Assembly: GCA_014706295.1 (NCBI GenBank)
Contig: JACSVZ010000006.1
Coordinates: 25,354,629-25,418,628 of the forward strand
DNA length: 64,000 nucleotides
Origin: Lycocorax pyrrhopterus obiensis
Taxonomy: Eukaryota > Chordata > Aves > Passeriformes > Paradisaeidae
Direction of reading: 5' to 3'
The position numbers and the translations under genes are program-made. Positions 41,139 to 52,391 of this stretch are shown one piece after another. Position 1 is the stretch's first letter. Every line of letters starts with the position of its first letter. A model generated the notes under the pieces. It saw only the letters and a list, made by a program, of their open reading frames with translations, was not told the origin of the DNA and ran no database searches.

Positions 41139-41734
41139 TTGTGGTTTAACCCCAGGTGGCAACTAAGCCCCACACAGCTGCTCACTCACTATATCCTGGT
41201 GGGATGGGGGAGAGAATCAGAAGGGTGAAAGCGAGAAAACTTGTGTGTTGAGTTAAAGACAGCTTAATAGGAGAAGCAAAAGCCATGCATGCAAGCATGG
41301 CAAAGCAAGGAGTTCATTCACCACTTCTCTTGGGCAGGTATCTCTAGGAAAGCTGGACTCCGTCACAGGTAACAATGACTTGCGTAGACAAACGCCAACA
41401 CTTCGAATGTCCTCCCATTCTTTCTTTTCCGGCCAGCTCTGTGTGCTGAGCACGACACCATAAGGTGTGGAATATCCCCTGGCCAGCAGGCATCAGCTGC
41501 CTTCACTGTGTCCCCTCCTAACTTCTTGTGCACCCTCAGTCTCCTTGCTGGTGGCGTAGGGTGAGGAGCAGGGAAGGTCTTGGCTCTGTGTAAGCACTTC
41601 TCAGAAGTAACTAAAACCATGCCTGTGTTATCAGCACTAATTTCAGGAAAAAGAAAGCAAACCAAAAATCAAAACTGAGCTCCATACCAGGTACTATGAA
41701 GAAAGTTAACTCTATCCCAGCCAAAATCATCACA
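41139..41734 (-). mobile_element. Solo LTR (family A), nearly full length
   Basis: On the minus strand this starts TGTGATGATTTTGGCTGGGA and runs through AGTTAACTTTCTTCATAGTA to an ending GGGGTTAAACCACAA. This is the usual architecture of a very common avian LTR, and the same family as the LTR at 1-555. A GGGATATTCC block lies near 41470-41480 (minus), and a TATTAAGCTGTC polyA-signal-like block near 41260. Length is about 596 bp. The flanks do not give a clear target duplication. No internal viral genes adjoin it. Preservation is good, so the insertion is moderately young. Confidence 0.85.
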
Positions 41735-41954
41735 TGCAACACAGCTTCTACAAACCACGCTTTCACCTTCAGTTGCAAGACATACTTTTGGGATCTTATG
41801 CTAAATCAGCCTGCATAGGTTTTTCCCCTCAAATACTTGTTCATTTTGGGATGCAGAAAAAATGAGATCACTTCTTCCTGAGTCATCACCAGTAATAAAC
41901 TACCAGTACATTACCTTTTATCTTTCAGCTCACCACAGCCGGCCAGCTCTAGGC

Positions 41955-42052
41955 ACGTGGTGTGACTCTTGGGGCTGTCCTATGCAGAACCAGGAGTTGT
42001 ACTTTGATGACCCTTGTGGGTCCCTTCCGACTCAGGATATTCTGTGATGCTA
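41955..42052 (+). mobile_element. CR1 LINE 3'-end fragment
   Basis: The sequence GGCTGTCCTATGCAGAACCA, then CAGGAGTTGTACTTTGATGA, CCCTTGTGGGTCCCTTCC and GACTCAGGATATTCTGTGAT is the CR1 3' untranslated region and tail. It shares an upstream GTGTGACTCT...GGGG block with the fragment at 50676-50772, so both probably derive from the same CR1 subfamily. It is truncated at its 5' end. Confidence 0.8.
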
Positions 42053-42700
42053 CTGCCTCTCTGTCCAAGAGGCTTAAAACCAAGCTTTTCATAATTTCCT
42101 CCAGTTTCTTTTAAAACACCCAGAATGTTGTCAATGTTCTTCACCAAAATTAAAAGTTTTAAATCTTGAGTCAAAACTATATGGCTACAAGAAATTGAGA
42201 ATCCAATCACAATTTTCAGTGAAGTCGCTGGAGCTAGCCCGGATATAAGTACCTGGATGTGTGGTATACTGACAATATCAGTCTTATGTTCCCAGAAAGT
42301 ATGCAGATTAGGCATTACTTGTTTGCATGCATGAACACTCAATAGGACCAGTGCTAGAGGGAAGCATAATATTTATTTATAATTTTAATATTTTACACAC
42401 AAAATAATCAGCATTAGTTTACCAAACTTCAGAATTATTTTATTGTACTTTAGTTCTTTTAATTTATTTTTCATGTTGAGGTTAGAACAGTGAGTTAGAG
42501 AAAGGAACAATTGCAGACTTGCTCTGTGGGTTAGAACACTCTGCCACACGGTTTTGTGGGTGTTGCTGTAGACAGGCAACCTGATTATAATGAGATATCA
42601 ATTTAAACAATTAACATATGCATTTTCAAACCTGTTTATAGGAACACAGATAAATCCTGGAGGTATTTATAGCGACATTCAGGCCCACCATTTAAAGGCA
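42053..42700. other. Non-coding spacer
   Basis: AT-rich DNA between the CR1 tail and a small LTR remnant. No feature seen. Confidence 0.45.
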
Positions 42701-42765
42701 TGTCATGGTTTAAGCCCATCCGGAAATTAAACACTACACAGCTATTTATGTGCATACTTTTCTCC
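42701..42765 (-). mobile_element. LTR remnant (family A), 3' terminus only
   Basis: TGTCATGGTTTAAGCCCATC followed by CGGAAATTAAACACTACACAG matches the terminal ~45-60 bases of family A LTRs read on the minus strand, where the usual form is a GTGGTTTAACCCCAG start followed by GGCAACTAAGCACCACACAG. Homology stops after about 42765. It is a short relic, probably from deletion of the rest of the LTR. Confidence 0.6.
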
Positions 42766-43953
42766 TGTATGTGAGTGGTAACAAATTCAAAGGCTGATAT
42801 TCCTACTTTCACCAACTCATTTCTCCAGCAGGACAAATAGGAGAACAAGCAGAAAATTATATACATTTTTCTACTTCACACTTGTTAGCATACTAATGAT
42901 GTGAAGCTGTCAGAGCTACCAGCATCTCAACTTGCTAATGATTTCTTGTACCTTAGCTGGGACAAAAAGGATAAGCAGACAAGCTGAAACTCCAGTTTCC
43001 AAGGAGACCATCTTGGAAACATGTAAGAAATATTTAAGTAGGTACGACACGTCTCCAAGAACTAGAGATTTTTTCCTCACACAGTGACATATATAAGCTA
43101 TGTTGAAGAGAAATCTGTGCCCTCCAGACTCCTTTTTGAAGCTGAGGTCTTGTGAGTTAGTGTGGCTTGCCATCCAAATGGCTTGCACAGGAGAATAATG
43201 AGTTCCCTGGATTCCAGTAATGTTTCAGATGGTTATCAGTCACAGGCACTGAGCAGAACTGTGTTCTCTGCATACTTACCTATCTGTCTAACTCTCTGTC
43301 TAGCTATCTGTGTGCTCATTTCACTGTTTTTATTTATGGCCACAAGAAAGCATGAATTCTTCATTTAAATTTCAGTAAGACATTCTGTGCTAAGCTATAC
43401 TGTGCGTGAAAATAGAACCAAACTGTAGAGGGATGCTGGAAAAACATTTGATGTTACTTGAGGAAAACAACCCTTAGAATTATCTTTCCTCAACTGAAAA
43501 TGTTGCATATAAGGAGGTTTTTTTAGAGTACTAGATCATGCTTTTCCGTTCCCATGTTGTCATGAACATCTGTTGTTTCCTGCTAGCCTACTTTACAGCT
43601 GATGTTGCAAAACATGTAGCTCTGTAATAAAAACTTCCTCAACTAACCCATAAAAAATACTTTTTTCCAACTTTTCCACACTCAAGGAAGACATAAAAAG
43701 GGGGAGAGAAAGTTTCCTTCCAATTATTCAGTAAATATGGAAAAATAAATGGTGAAGGACTGATACTCTTAATTCACTTTTAAGAGGCTGTATCGGCAAC
43801 AGTGAGTTAGGGAACTTTGCACATCAGAACTCTGTTCTCACATAGTTCATATAAGCAATGTTACTGTATTTACTTTTCCAATATGTAAATATTACAAGAA
43901 TTAAATACATGAAGCCTGTCTCTACTAGACCTCTCCAGAAATTTTTTCATTTT
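42766..43953. other. Non-coding spacer
   Basis: No gene or transposon recognised. It includes a degenerate TCTA/TCTG tract around 43.27-43.32 kb. Confidence 0.4.
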
Positions 43954-44561
43954 TGATCCTGGATACTGAAAACAACAGGCAACTAAGGACCACTCACTCA
44001 CTACTTCATGGTGGGATGGACAGAAGACTTGAAAAAAGGTAAAACTCATAGTTTGTGATAAAAGTAGTTTATTAATTGAAATGAAGTAAAATCTAATGCT
44101 AATACTACTACTAATAATATAATAATATAATAATAATGATAATAATAATAGTAGTAGTAATGAAAAGGAGAGAAAGAGTACCAAACTCCAAGAAACTCAA
44201 CTGATAGTCACTGCAATCGCTCACCACCTGCCAATTGATGTCCAGCCTCTCCTGAGAAGTGATTGGTATCTTCCAGCTATTCTCCTCCAATTAAATACTG
44301 AGTGTGATGTTCTGTGTTGTGGAATATCCCTTTGGCCTGTTTGGGTCAGCTGTCCTGGCCATTCTGCCAATGGCTTCTTGTACACCTGCTCACTGGCAGA
44401 CTATGGGAAACTAAAACATCCTTGACTTAGACTAAGCACTACTTGGCAAAAACTAAAACATCAGTGTTATCATAATTATTCTCTTATTAAATCCAAAACA
44501 CAACCCTATTCTGGCTACTAATAAGAAAATAAAAACTATGTCAGCTGAAATCAGGGCAACA
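43954..44561 (-). mobile_element. Diverged LTR (family A variant) with internal AAT/ACT microsatellite
   Basis: On the minus strand this starts TGTTGCCCTGATTTCAGCTG and ends near GGTCCTTAGTTGCCTGTTGT, with the family A order between. The GGCCAAAGGGATATTCCAC block (near 44318-44336), a short TATTTAAT TATA-like element and a T-rich R/U5 are all present. An expanded (ATT/AGT)n tract lies at 44101-44161, just before the polyA-signal-like TTAATAAACTA near 44070. Length is about 608 bp. Termini are eroded and no target duplication is evident. It is older than the copy at 41139-41734. Confidence 0.75.
44101..44161. repeat. Imperfect (AAT)n/(AGT)n trinucleotide tract inside an LTR
   Basis: AATAAT, ACT and AGT units with interruptions. 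It lies in the part of the LTR that is naturally T-rich on the other strand (compare TTGTTATTATTATA in the LTR at 52010), so it grew from LTR sequence. Confidence 0.85.
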
Positions 44562-47500
44562 ACCAAAAGGCTCTGACAACAGAAAAAAATCAACAACAGA
44601 TATTAAACCCAGAAAATGCCACTGATCAAACAAAAACTTATTGCAGAAACAGGAAAAAAGACTGTGTACTGTTTAAGACTATTCATTCCACAGAGCAAAA
44701 CTCACAAATCAAACTCCTGCTTCCTAATTACCATCACTGTATGAGAGGAAGTATCTCCTTTTTCAGTAGATATATTATTTGAAATATTCATTATGGCAAT
44801 TGAAACAGTGTTTAATTTTGACACCTTTCAAATATAAGGGCAGGTAGAATAGCATTTAAAGCTGATTGTGTTTAATAGGTGTAACAGACTCAATTTTAGC
44901 AAAATACAGTATCAAACAGGTCAACATTAGGCATTTCATTGGACATGTTTGTTAAGGTTGTCTGGGAAATGGAAGACTAGTTCCAGAGAGAAAGAAAACA
45001 AAAAAAGACCATCTGAAAATTGGGAGTTACTGGAGCTCAGCTACTCATGAATAAGAGTTGCAACAGTAGAATCATAGTTAAAATATCTGTGATTTCTCAC
45101 CAGAGAAAAGTACTAACTTATACATTTCTTTAACTCACACAGGAATTACAAAAAATGTTTATTAGGGTTTATAACAAAGAAATGCTGCACAATATCTTAT
45201 CCAACCAGCATAAATTTTTCTTAGCATTTTTAAACATAATAAATTAATATAGAAAATACTTTCCTAATTATAGTTTCACTGATGGTACAATCCAGTTTGC
45301 AAATGAGTCGTGTAAACACAAGTGTCTATTTTTAGGCCTCCCTCTACGGGGCAGATATCCTTTGCTATGTTCCCTGTGGCCACTGGACATCAAAGGCTTA
45401 ATTTAGCTGCTTGCCTACCTGCTTTTCACCACACTTGGAGAAGTCTTGCCCTTCAGCTGTGGCTCCAGAAGGGCAGATGTCCCCCAGAGATTGTGTTCTA
45501 CCTTCCAGTGCCATAGAAATGTCTCATGTACCCTTTAGATAAGCCTAGACCTTGACAGCAGGGAGTGTAGGGAGCTATCCAGCTGAGCAACCACTTGGGA
45601 ACAGGATTCAGTTGCTTAAGCATAGGTAACACTTGAAATGCCCTGTAATACATCAAAAGTTTGCACAGAGATGGCATTTGTGACATATGATACATGACCT
45701 GGAGAAAAATAATTGCGTCCCAGACCAAAGTGGACAGTGTAAGATATCTAAAATGGTATCTGAACAGCTGAATTCTTCTCTAGGTTAGGTGAATAGCTCT
45801 CCTTGCTCTCCTGACTGTTTTGCTTATATATCATTTGACTACCACAAGAACTTGGACACCCACTCAAATGTAGTTTTGATTGAATCCCTCGTTCAATGCT
45901 GAATCTCACTTTAAGACATACATCAAGAGTTGCTAAGATATTAACCGTCATTTTTTAGCTTGTATTACTTTCCAAGAAGATTTTGGAAAAGGAAAAAGGA
46001 AAAAAAATGTTTTTCTAAAGCTTAAAATAAACATAACGGATTGGAAACATCAGTTTAGCAAAGAAAAGTTCAAATAAAAAGTAGGGCTTGTTCATGGACT
46101 CCAAAAATTCAAATCCAAAACACTAAGGAACTTATGCTGAGTAGTGGTCCAAAGCTTATATGAAAATAATAATAATAACAATAATGATAATAATAAAATA
46201 ACAGTAGTAAGTAGTAGCAAGGGATGCTAAAAGAGACAACACCTTAAGTAATGAATACAGTGAAGGCTCCAAGCAATTTAAAACATGAATATTGAAGTGA
46301 GGTAGAGAGCTACAGCTAAATACTGATTAAATAAATTGCAAAAAGTGACTAAGTGTAAAAGTTTGAAAGATAATTGTCCATAGTCAGAAGAATGTAGGAA
46401 GACACATTCACTTCATTGATAAGGACAGAACTTACCAGTTTTGAAAAAGGAGAAAGTAAGGGAAAGTATGTTAAAAATGAACATATTTCAAATCATTGAG
46501 CTCACAGTTCTTCCAAATCTTAACATTAAATAAACTAGTTGCATTAGCAACGTCAAGAATTGTGTCAACGTTTGGCAAACTTTGGAAAAATACTAAAGGA
46601 CAGAAAGACTAAATTGGAAACAAAGAATGACACAAAAAGAAGTCATCTAAGAATGAAAAAATAATTACTCAAGTTGTATAAATAAAGAAGAAGTAGGTAA
46701 AAAGCTATAGGAAAGTTTTAAGGAAGTAGGGCCATGTCCAATACAATAGTTTTCTTCATTTAAATGAGATTACGTATTTGAATAATGAAGATGTGCATGC
46801 CGACATAGCACTCAGATTTCTCCAACACATTTGCCAGAGGGCCACGCAGCATGCACTCTTAAGTAGACTGTATTTTATATGAGGAATTAGGTGGTAATTT
46901 AAGCATTTTCTTGTTAAGATTGCATATTTCAAAGGCTGATTTTTTATAAAGGCAAAGGCAAAAGATTTATTATAAAATGATCAAAATTACCTCGCTAAAT
47001 CGTCTCAATTCACTAAAAAGTGTTTTCATACATTCAGAGGCAAGGTAATAGTTCAGAGCATCAGTGATAAAAGTGATAACAGCAGGAGGCAAATTCTGTC
47101 TTTGAAAGCAAAGATCTGAAGAAAACTTGATATCAACACTTGTGACTAGCAGAAGACAAATTCTGTAATGGCAAAAATATTTCTGTGATGATTCGATATA
47201 CAAGAGGATAACAGGATAGGCAGATCCTCACTTTACATACCATTAATTAAATATACTTGTATGCCTATTTCAAATACAGATACAGGAGAAAAAAATACAA
47301 GGAAAGTCAACAAATAAGCCAGGAGGCAGAAAAAAAGAATAAATAAATCACATTAAAATAGAAGGTTGGCACATTACTTGATCTCTGTGCTTTGAAAGGC
47401 ACTTAAACATGGTAGAGACAGAGATTACTAAAAGTCTTTTTAGTCTTATTTACAAATGCATAAAATTAAAAAAAAAATGGCTAGAGGGTGAAGTTAAGTG

Positions 47501-50500
47501 CCGTTTTAAAAACAGATGCAGTTTCCTGGCAGTGATGTCAATTACTATGGGGATAGGGAAAGAACTATTCACCTTAAAGTGACTGCTTTGAAAGCGAAGT
47601 ATGGTATTGGTAAAAATGGTCTGTTTTAACACAGTTTCAAAAAGAAATTTCAGTGCCCCTGCGCATGTGGTTTGAGTGGGATAAACATGGAGATGGCGTC
47701 AAACCTCAAAATTTGTGAGTTTTGGAAATTTTCTGTTCAGTTTTATCCTCTTTTGTCACGGGAAGAAGAAAATTACCTGTATTGTCATCCATACACTAAT
47801 GAACCTCCTGATCAGGGTATTCACTGCAAGTGAACCTCACCTCTCAGGATCTCAGCTGATCAATTTCAATAATTAAGTAGAATTTTTTCCCTAGGCACAG
47901 CTGATCGTACATGTTGCTGTTCCTTTGGGGTTTTTACTTCTATTGAGCATCAAAAATAATTTGGCCACATCTGGTGATGATACGCGGAACAGTCAGTCCA
48001 AGTATGTGTCTTGCCCACATTGTTGAGGGTTTAAGAGCTGTCACGTTCAGGCTTGGGACATTTTCCCGCAAAGTAGGCTGACTTTTTTTTTTCCTGTCCA
48101 TTCACCTATTGAATAGGACATAGTTCCTCTGCCAGAATTATCAAAACAGCTCTTTATCATTGCAGGAATTAAGACAGTGACATCTTAGTCATTCCTGTTC
48201 CCTGCAAAATCAGTTAGGTCACCTAAGGACTTGTACAGTTAGCTGTAAGTACAGTCATTTGTTATCCATAAGGGGATCTACATGAACTTTAATATCCTAT
48301 GAAAAATCAGAACAAATGATCTAATCAACATTTGTGGCCTTCTCTTTCATTAGAAAAAAAAATTTAAAAAAGAAAAAGAGATGGAGACATAAAAATTGAA
48401 ATATTTGATGTAAGAATTATTTATGTGTGGGAAGATAACTATTTGTTTGCTTTGCAACAGTGCTTGAACAATTGTGATAAACACTTTCCAGTTTTACTGT
48501 TTGTGGGGTTTCCTATACATGGAAGAGATGTGCAGTGCCAAAACGTATTTAATTCTTGCTAATAACAAAGGCATAACAAGATCTAGTGACTGGAAGATAA
48601 AGTGTGTCTTTTGCAATCTTGAAATTAAGATGGAGTTCCTAGCAGTGAGGTTAATTAATCATGGAACTAACTTACGAGGATAGGTAGTAGAGTCATCAAC
48701 ATTTGCTATTGTTCAGAAATGAGATTAGATGTATTCCTAAATGGCACATTTTTTAACTTAAGTCTGCCGAGGAGGGCTGTGGTCATGGCTTTTCTTCTCT
48801 GTCCCTGGTATCTGTGAGGTTTTTGCCTTGCCTCATCCATTTTCCACCTTCAAAAGCAGGTGAAGGCAGAGGGGGAGAGGGTGGAAGAGCTGACAGTATT
48901 GTCAATCCTTGTTTGTGAAGAGGCAAAAGATACATTGCAAAAGTGTTTATGACTGAATACTGATACAATATTAAGATCCCACTGTATCAGGTATATTTCA
49001 GCTATAGAGTAGGATTTTCTCCTGCTGAGCTTGGAATATAAATACACAGGCAAAGACTTTGGAGGAGTTACAGACTCATGAAGCGAATATCTGAAAGTGT
49101 CATTTTAAAGCCACCAATTATTGATTGAGAGTCTTGATATTTCATTTAGGAATTCTGTAGTAAGGGGATTTGCTAAGGCAGGGAAAGAAAATACCAGACT
49201 TGATCAAAGAAACCACAAAGAGGGTGAGGATGTGAAGAGGGAGCTAGACTAAAATATGGAAGACTTTTAAATGAATGTTGCAGAAAGGGGGGTGAGGGCA
49301 GAGTTGCTAGGTGTAGAGCCACTGGTTTTATTGACTTAAACTTCTGTCTTCCTGCATTAAATGTGTTCCCTTCTGAACTCATAGCGGTGGTACTGACTAG
49401 GCCTTGAACCTCTGAAGTGGGTACAACTCTCCAGTGTGAGGAAAGGTGATGTGATCCTCCTCAGCTCTCTGCTTTCTCCAGCCACAGGACAAGCTTGAGC
49501 GTCTTTCTAATAATTGTCCTCACTCTTTGAATTGGAAAAATTGTTAAGTTCTGCGGACATGTAGCTTGCAATAGCAAGTGACTTCATTTATTCGATACCA
49601 TGAACTGTGTTCAAGACACTTTACCTTTGTTTGCAGCAGAGTCTCTGGAAACTGTGTTACCATGGAAATGTGATTTGCTAGTCTCTTCTAAGAGTGTGTG
49701 CTTAGAGAGAGCTAGTGAGCTGCGACTTTATTTCTGACTAACAAATAGGGCTCCAAACATAGTATAGTATATATAGTATAGATGAAGCTACCAGAAAGTC
49801 CTAATTGTTTTTCTGAAATCAGTATGATTGAGAAAAGTTATTGGAGTCATTATGCCCAGTTTCCAGACCATGACTGGAATCCTGTACATCACTTGGGCAT
49901 CAGGCAAGAACTGAAGGTCCCTATTCCCTTTTGAAGATAATTACTCATCTACAGGAGTAGCACAAACTCATCATTAGAAGTCTCTTTTCACCACTGCAGC
50001 AAACAAACTATTTTGAGGAAACCTGTGTGTACACAGACAGGCACATTTGAACATGAACTAAACGACAAATTCTGATGATGCTTCCTTTGAGAGCCCGTGT
50101 GGAAGCATCCTTTGGGGTCTGTGAAAAAGAGAAAGGTTTGATCCTGTCAGTGCTTTTAAAAATAGACCTCGATTCATAAATTATGCTGGAGTATTTTAAT
50201 ATGGAGCCTGTAGATTTCTTCCACAAATAGTCTGCCTCGTTTCATTTACACAGTTAAAAAAATCAACTAAGATGCTAAGGCAAAGCTAGAAAACAGTTCT
50301 AAACAATCTTTGCAAACTCTTCCAAAAACACTACAGTCTTTTACCAGGGATGCAAACTTTCATTTTGCAGAAGAATTATTTTCATTCTTTCAGATAACTA
50401 CTCAGTGGACATTGTGAAATCTATATTGCAGAATGCAATATAGTTAGTTATCAGGGCTGTTGGTGCCTGTAGACAGCTAAGCTTGTGCTTAGAGCTTCCT

Positions 50501-50675
50501 TCCTCAGCTTTTGGTTCCTCTAAAATCTCTCATTTTAAATTCTTGACCATTCCAACTTGCAAGAATTCATCTTGTATTTAGCTTTAAATCCTTTTTACTG
50601 TGATGTGAGAGGAACATCACAGTATACTTCCTTACTGGGAATCTCTCAGACCCTTTCCAAAAGGCTGAATTTAAA
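44562..50675. other. AT-rich non-coding stretch, one possible old repeat at 45.32-45.72 kb
   Basis: Most of this is unremarkable AT-rich DNA. The part at about 45320-45720 is richer in G+C, uninterrupted by A/T runs, and has the texture of an old dispersed repeat, but I could not name a family. A trinucleotide tract occurs at 46164-46218. The remainder shows no gene, RNA gene or transposon. Confidence 0.45.
46164..46218. repeat. Imperfect (AAT)n tract grading into (AGT)n
   Basis: AAT units interrupted by ACA and ATG, followed by AGTAGTAAGTAGTAG. The AAT-to-AGT transition is the same as in the microsatellite inside the LTR at 43954-44561, but the flanks do not align to that LTR. Confidence 0.8.
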
Positions 50676-50772
50676 TGGTGTGACTCTCTTGGGGATATCC
50701 TGTGCAGGGCAGGGATTTGGACGATGATCCATGTGAGTCCATTCCATCTCAGCACATTCTGTGATTCTGTGA
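50676..50772 (+). mobile_element. CR1 LINE 3'-end fragment
   Basis: GGTGTGACTCTCTTGGGGAT, then ATCCTGTGCAGGGCAGGGAT, then a TTGGACGATGATCC block and CACATTCTGTGATTCTGTGA is the CR1 3' tail with two ATTCTGTG units. It aligns with the fragment at 41955-42052 through most of its length. It is 5' truncated. Confidence 0.8.
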
Positions 50773-52009
50773 AATTACTATTTTTGTCTCCTTCACAGCA
50801 TTTGGGAGTTTTCTTGGCAGACATAGAATGCAGCATGATACACAGCCGTGTAAAATAAAAAGTCCATATGTTTTCTGTAAGCATTTGCCTCATGTTTTTC
50901 TTGTTTCTTAAATTGATTTGTACTCTCTTTACGAAACTCAGGTGTTGCATATGATTCACACTGGCTTATGATTACCTTTGTATAATAAAGGTCTTTAAAG
51001 ATGTAAAATAATTTTCTTCAGTTTGCAATATTTCTCTTTTCTTTTTGTTTTTCAAACACCGGCATTAATGTTATTGTCACCATCTCACATATATCTCCAG
51101 GTTAAAACTATAGAGTGTTAAATCAGCTGGTGGGTAGCTGATTTAGGAATTCAGGGATATAAGCTTCATGCACAAAGAAGCCGGCAAGCAGCGCACTCAG
51201 CTGGCTGTGCATTCTGCAGATTGTAGACCTCAAGGTATAGTTTTTCTTGGAAAAGTTAGAGTAAAAATTAGTGGGCAAATCTCTATGCTAGTTGTGTTTT
51301 TCTTTGACCAGCAACTCCTGCAGGCCATACCAGATTTCTCCATATTCCTGATCAATAGTGCATGCACCATATGGGGCTTGCAGTGATCAGGGAAAGCCCT
51401 CTCTGTTATGTGAGGTATGTGCATTGACAGATGCTCCTCATTTCTCCCATCTTCATTGATGATAGAGCCAAAAGTTTATCTGAATTGGGTCATGCAAATG
51501 AGCAATTAATGTGACTTTAGGCACCGAGCCTACAATAAGGCATTCTGCTGCGCATCAGCAGAAAAATGAAACAATGGTGTGAATTTGGTAACCATTTTTT
51601 CTCTATCTTCTCTGAGAGAAAAGTGACATCTCGAGTGTGCCTTATATAAGAGACAGAACATGGATTAGAAGTACAGTTTATTCTGAAGCATTTCTATACT
51701 CTGTACCTAGAGGCATGGACAAAACAGAGTTACTAAAACTAGAACAGCTGCTTGAGTGAAAGCCTGAACAACTTCTATGCCAACTTCAGAGCAACTATAA
51801 AGACTCAGAGATTCAGAAATGTCAGTCAGCTTGCCCACTGTACACTGTCAGACAGCCTCGTCTGCTCAAACACAGGCAATGCCTTAAGAGTATGGTAAGA
51901 ATTAAATCAGAACACTGACAAGTGTTGCTTTTTCTTTTCTATCTGATGCTTTTTCCCCAACTTTTTCTGGGGCCAGAACATCAAGTTTCACCATTTCTTC
52001 TTCTTGAGG
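50773..52009. other. Non-coding spacer with a candidate regulatory block at 51.1-51.56 kb
   Basis: No transposon recognised. Around 51481-51515 a perfect octamer ATGCAAAT (51492-51499) lies 3 bases from CAATTAAT (51503-51510), a POU plus homeodomain arrangement. The surrounding 400 bases look unique. A regulatory role is an inference only. Confidence 0.4.
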
Positions 52010-52391
52010 TGTCCCGGTTTTGGCTCACCAAAGGAATATTCCATACCATGTGACATAATGCTCAGCAGTAAAACCAGGGAGAACATTGTTGGGGGGTACG
52101 CTGCCGAGAGACTGACTAGGCATTTGTAGGTTATTGATGATCAATTCCTTTCATTTGCATCACTTGTCTTTCTTGGGTTGTATTTCTCTGTCTTACTTAC
52201 CTTTTAATTACAAGTTGGTTTTGCTGTTGTTGTCATTGTTATTATTATATTATTTTTATTTAATTTCAATTATTAAACTTTTTATCCCAGTCCATGTGGT
52301 TTCTCCAATCCTCTTCCCCCATCCTGCTGGGGCAGGGAGTGACTGAGTGGTTGTGTGGTGCTTAGATGCCAACTAGGTTTAAAACACAGCA
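52010..52391 (+). mobile_element. LTR (family A variant) with a large U3 deletion
   Basis: The element starts TGTCCCGGTTTTGGCT and jumps directly to CACCAAAGGAATATTCCATA, which in complete family members lies roughly 200 bases further in, so most of the proximal U3 is missing. The rest is co-linear with the LTR at 43954-44561: a T-rich tract with TTATTATTATATTATTTTTA, the AATTATTAAACTTTTTATCCC polyA-signal region, a CCCATCCTGCTGGGG block, a GTGTGGTGCTTAG block and an end AGGTTTAAAACACAGCA. Flanking pentamers TGAGG and GGTGG do not match well. It is a solo LTR with no internal genes. Confidence 0.78.

Noticed and set aside
41930..42052. tRNA-derived SINE with a CR1-like tail
   Set aside because: Such SINEs exist in songbirds, but the bases upstream of the tail do not form tRNA A and B boxes; they read as CR1 3' untranslated sequence.
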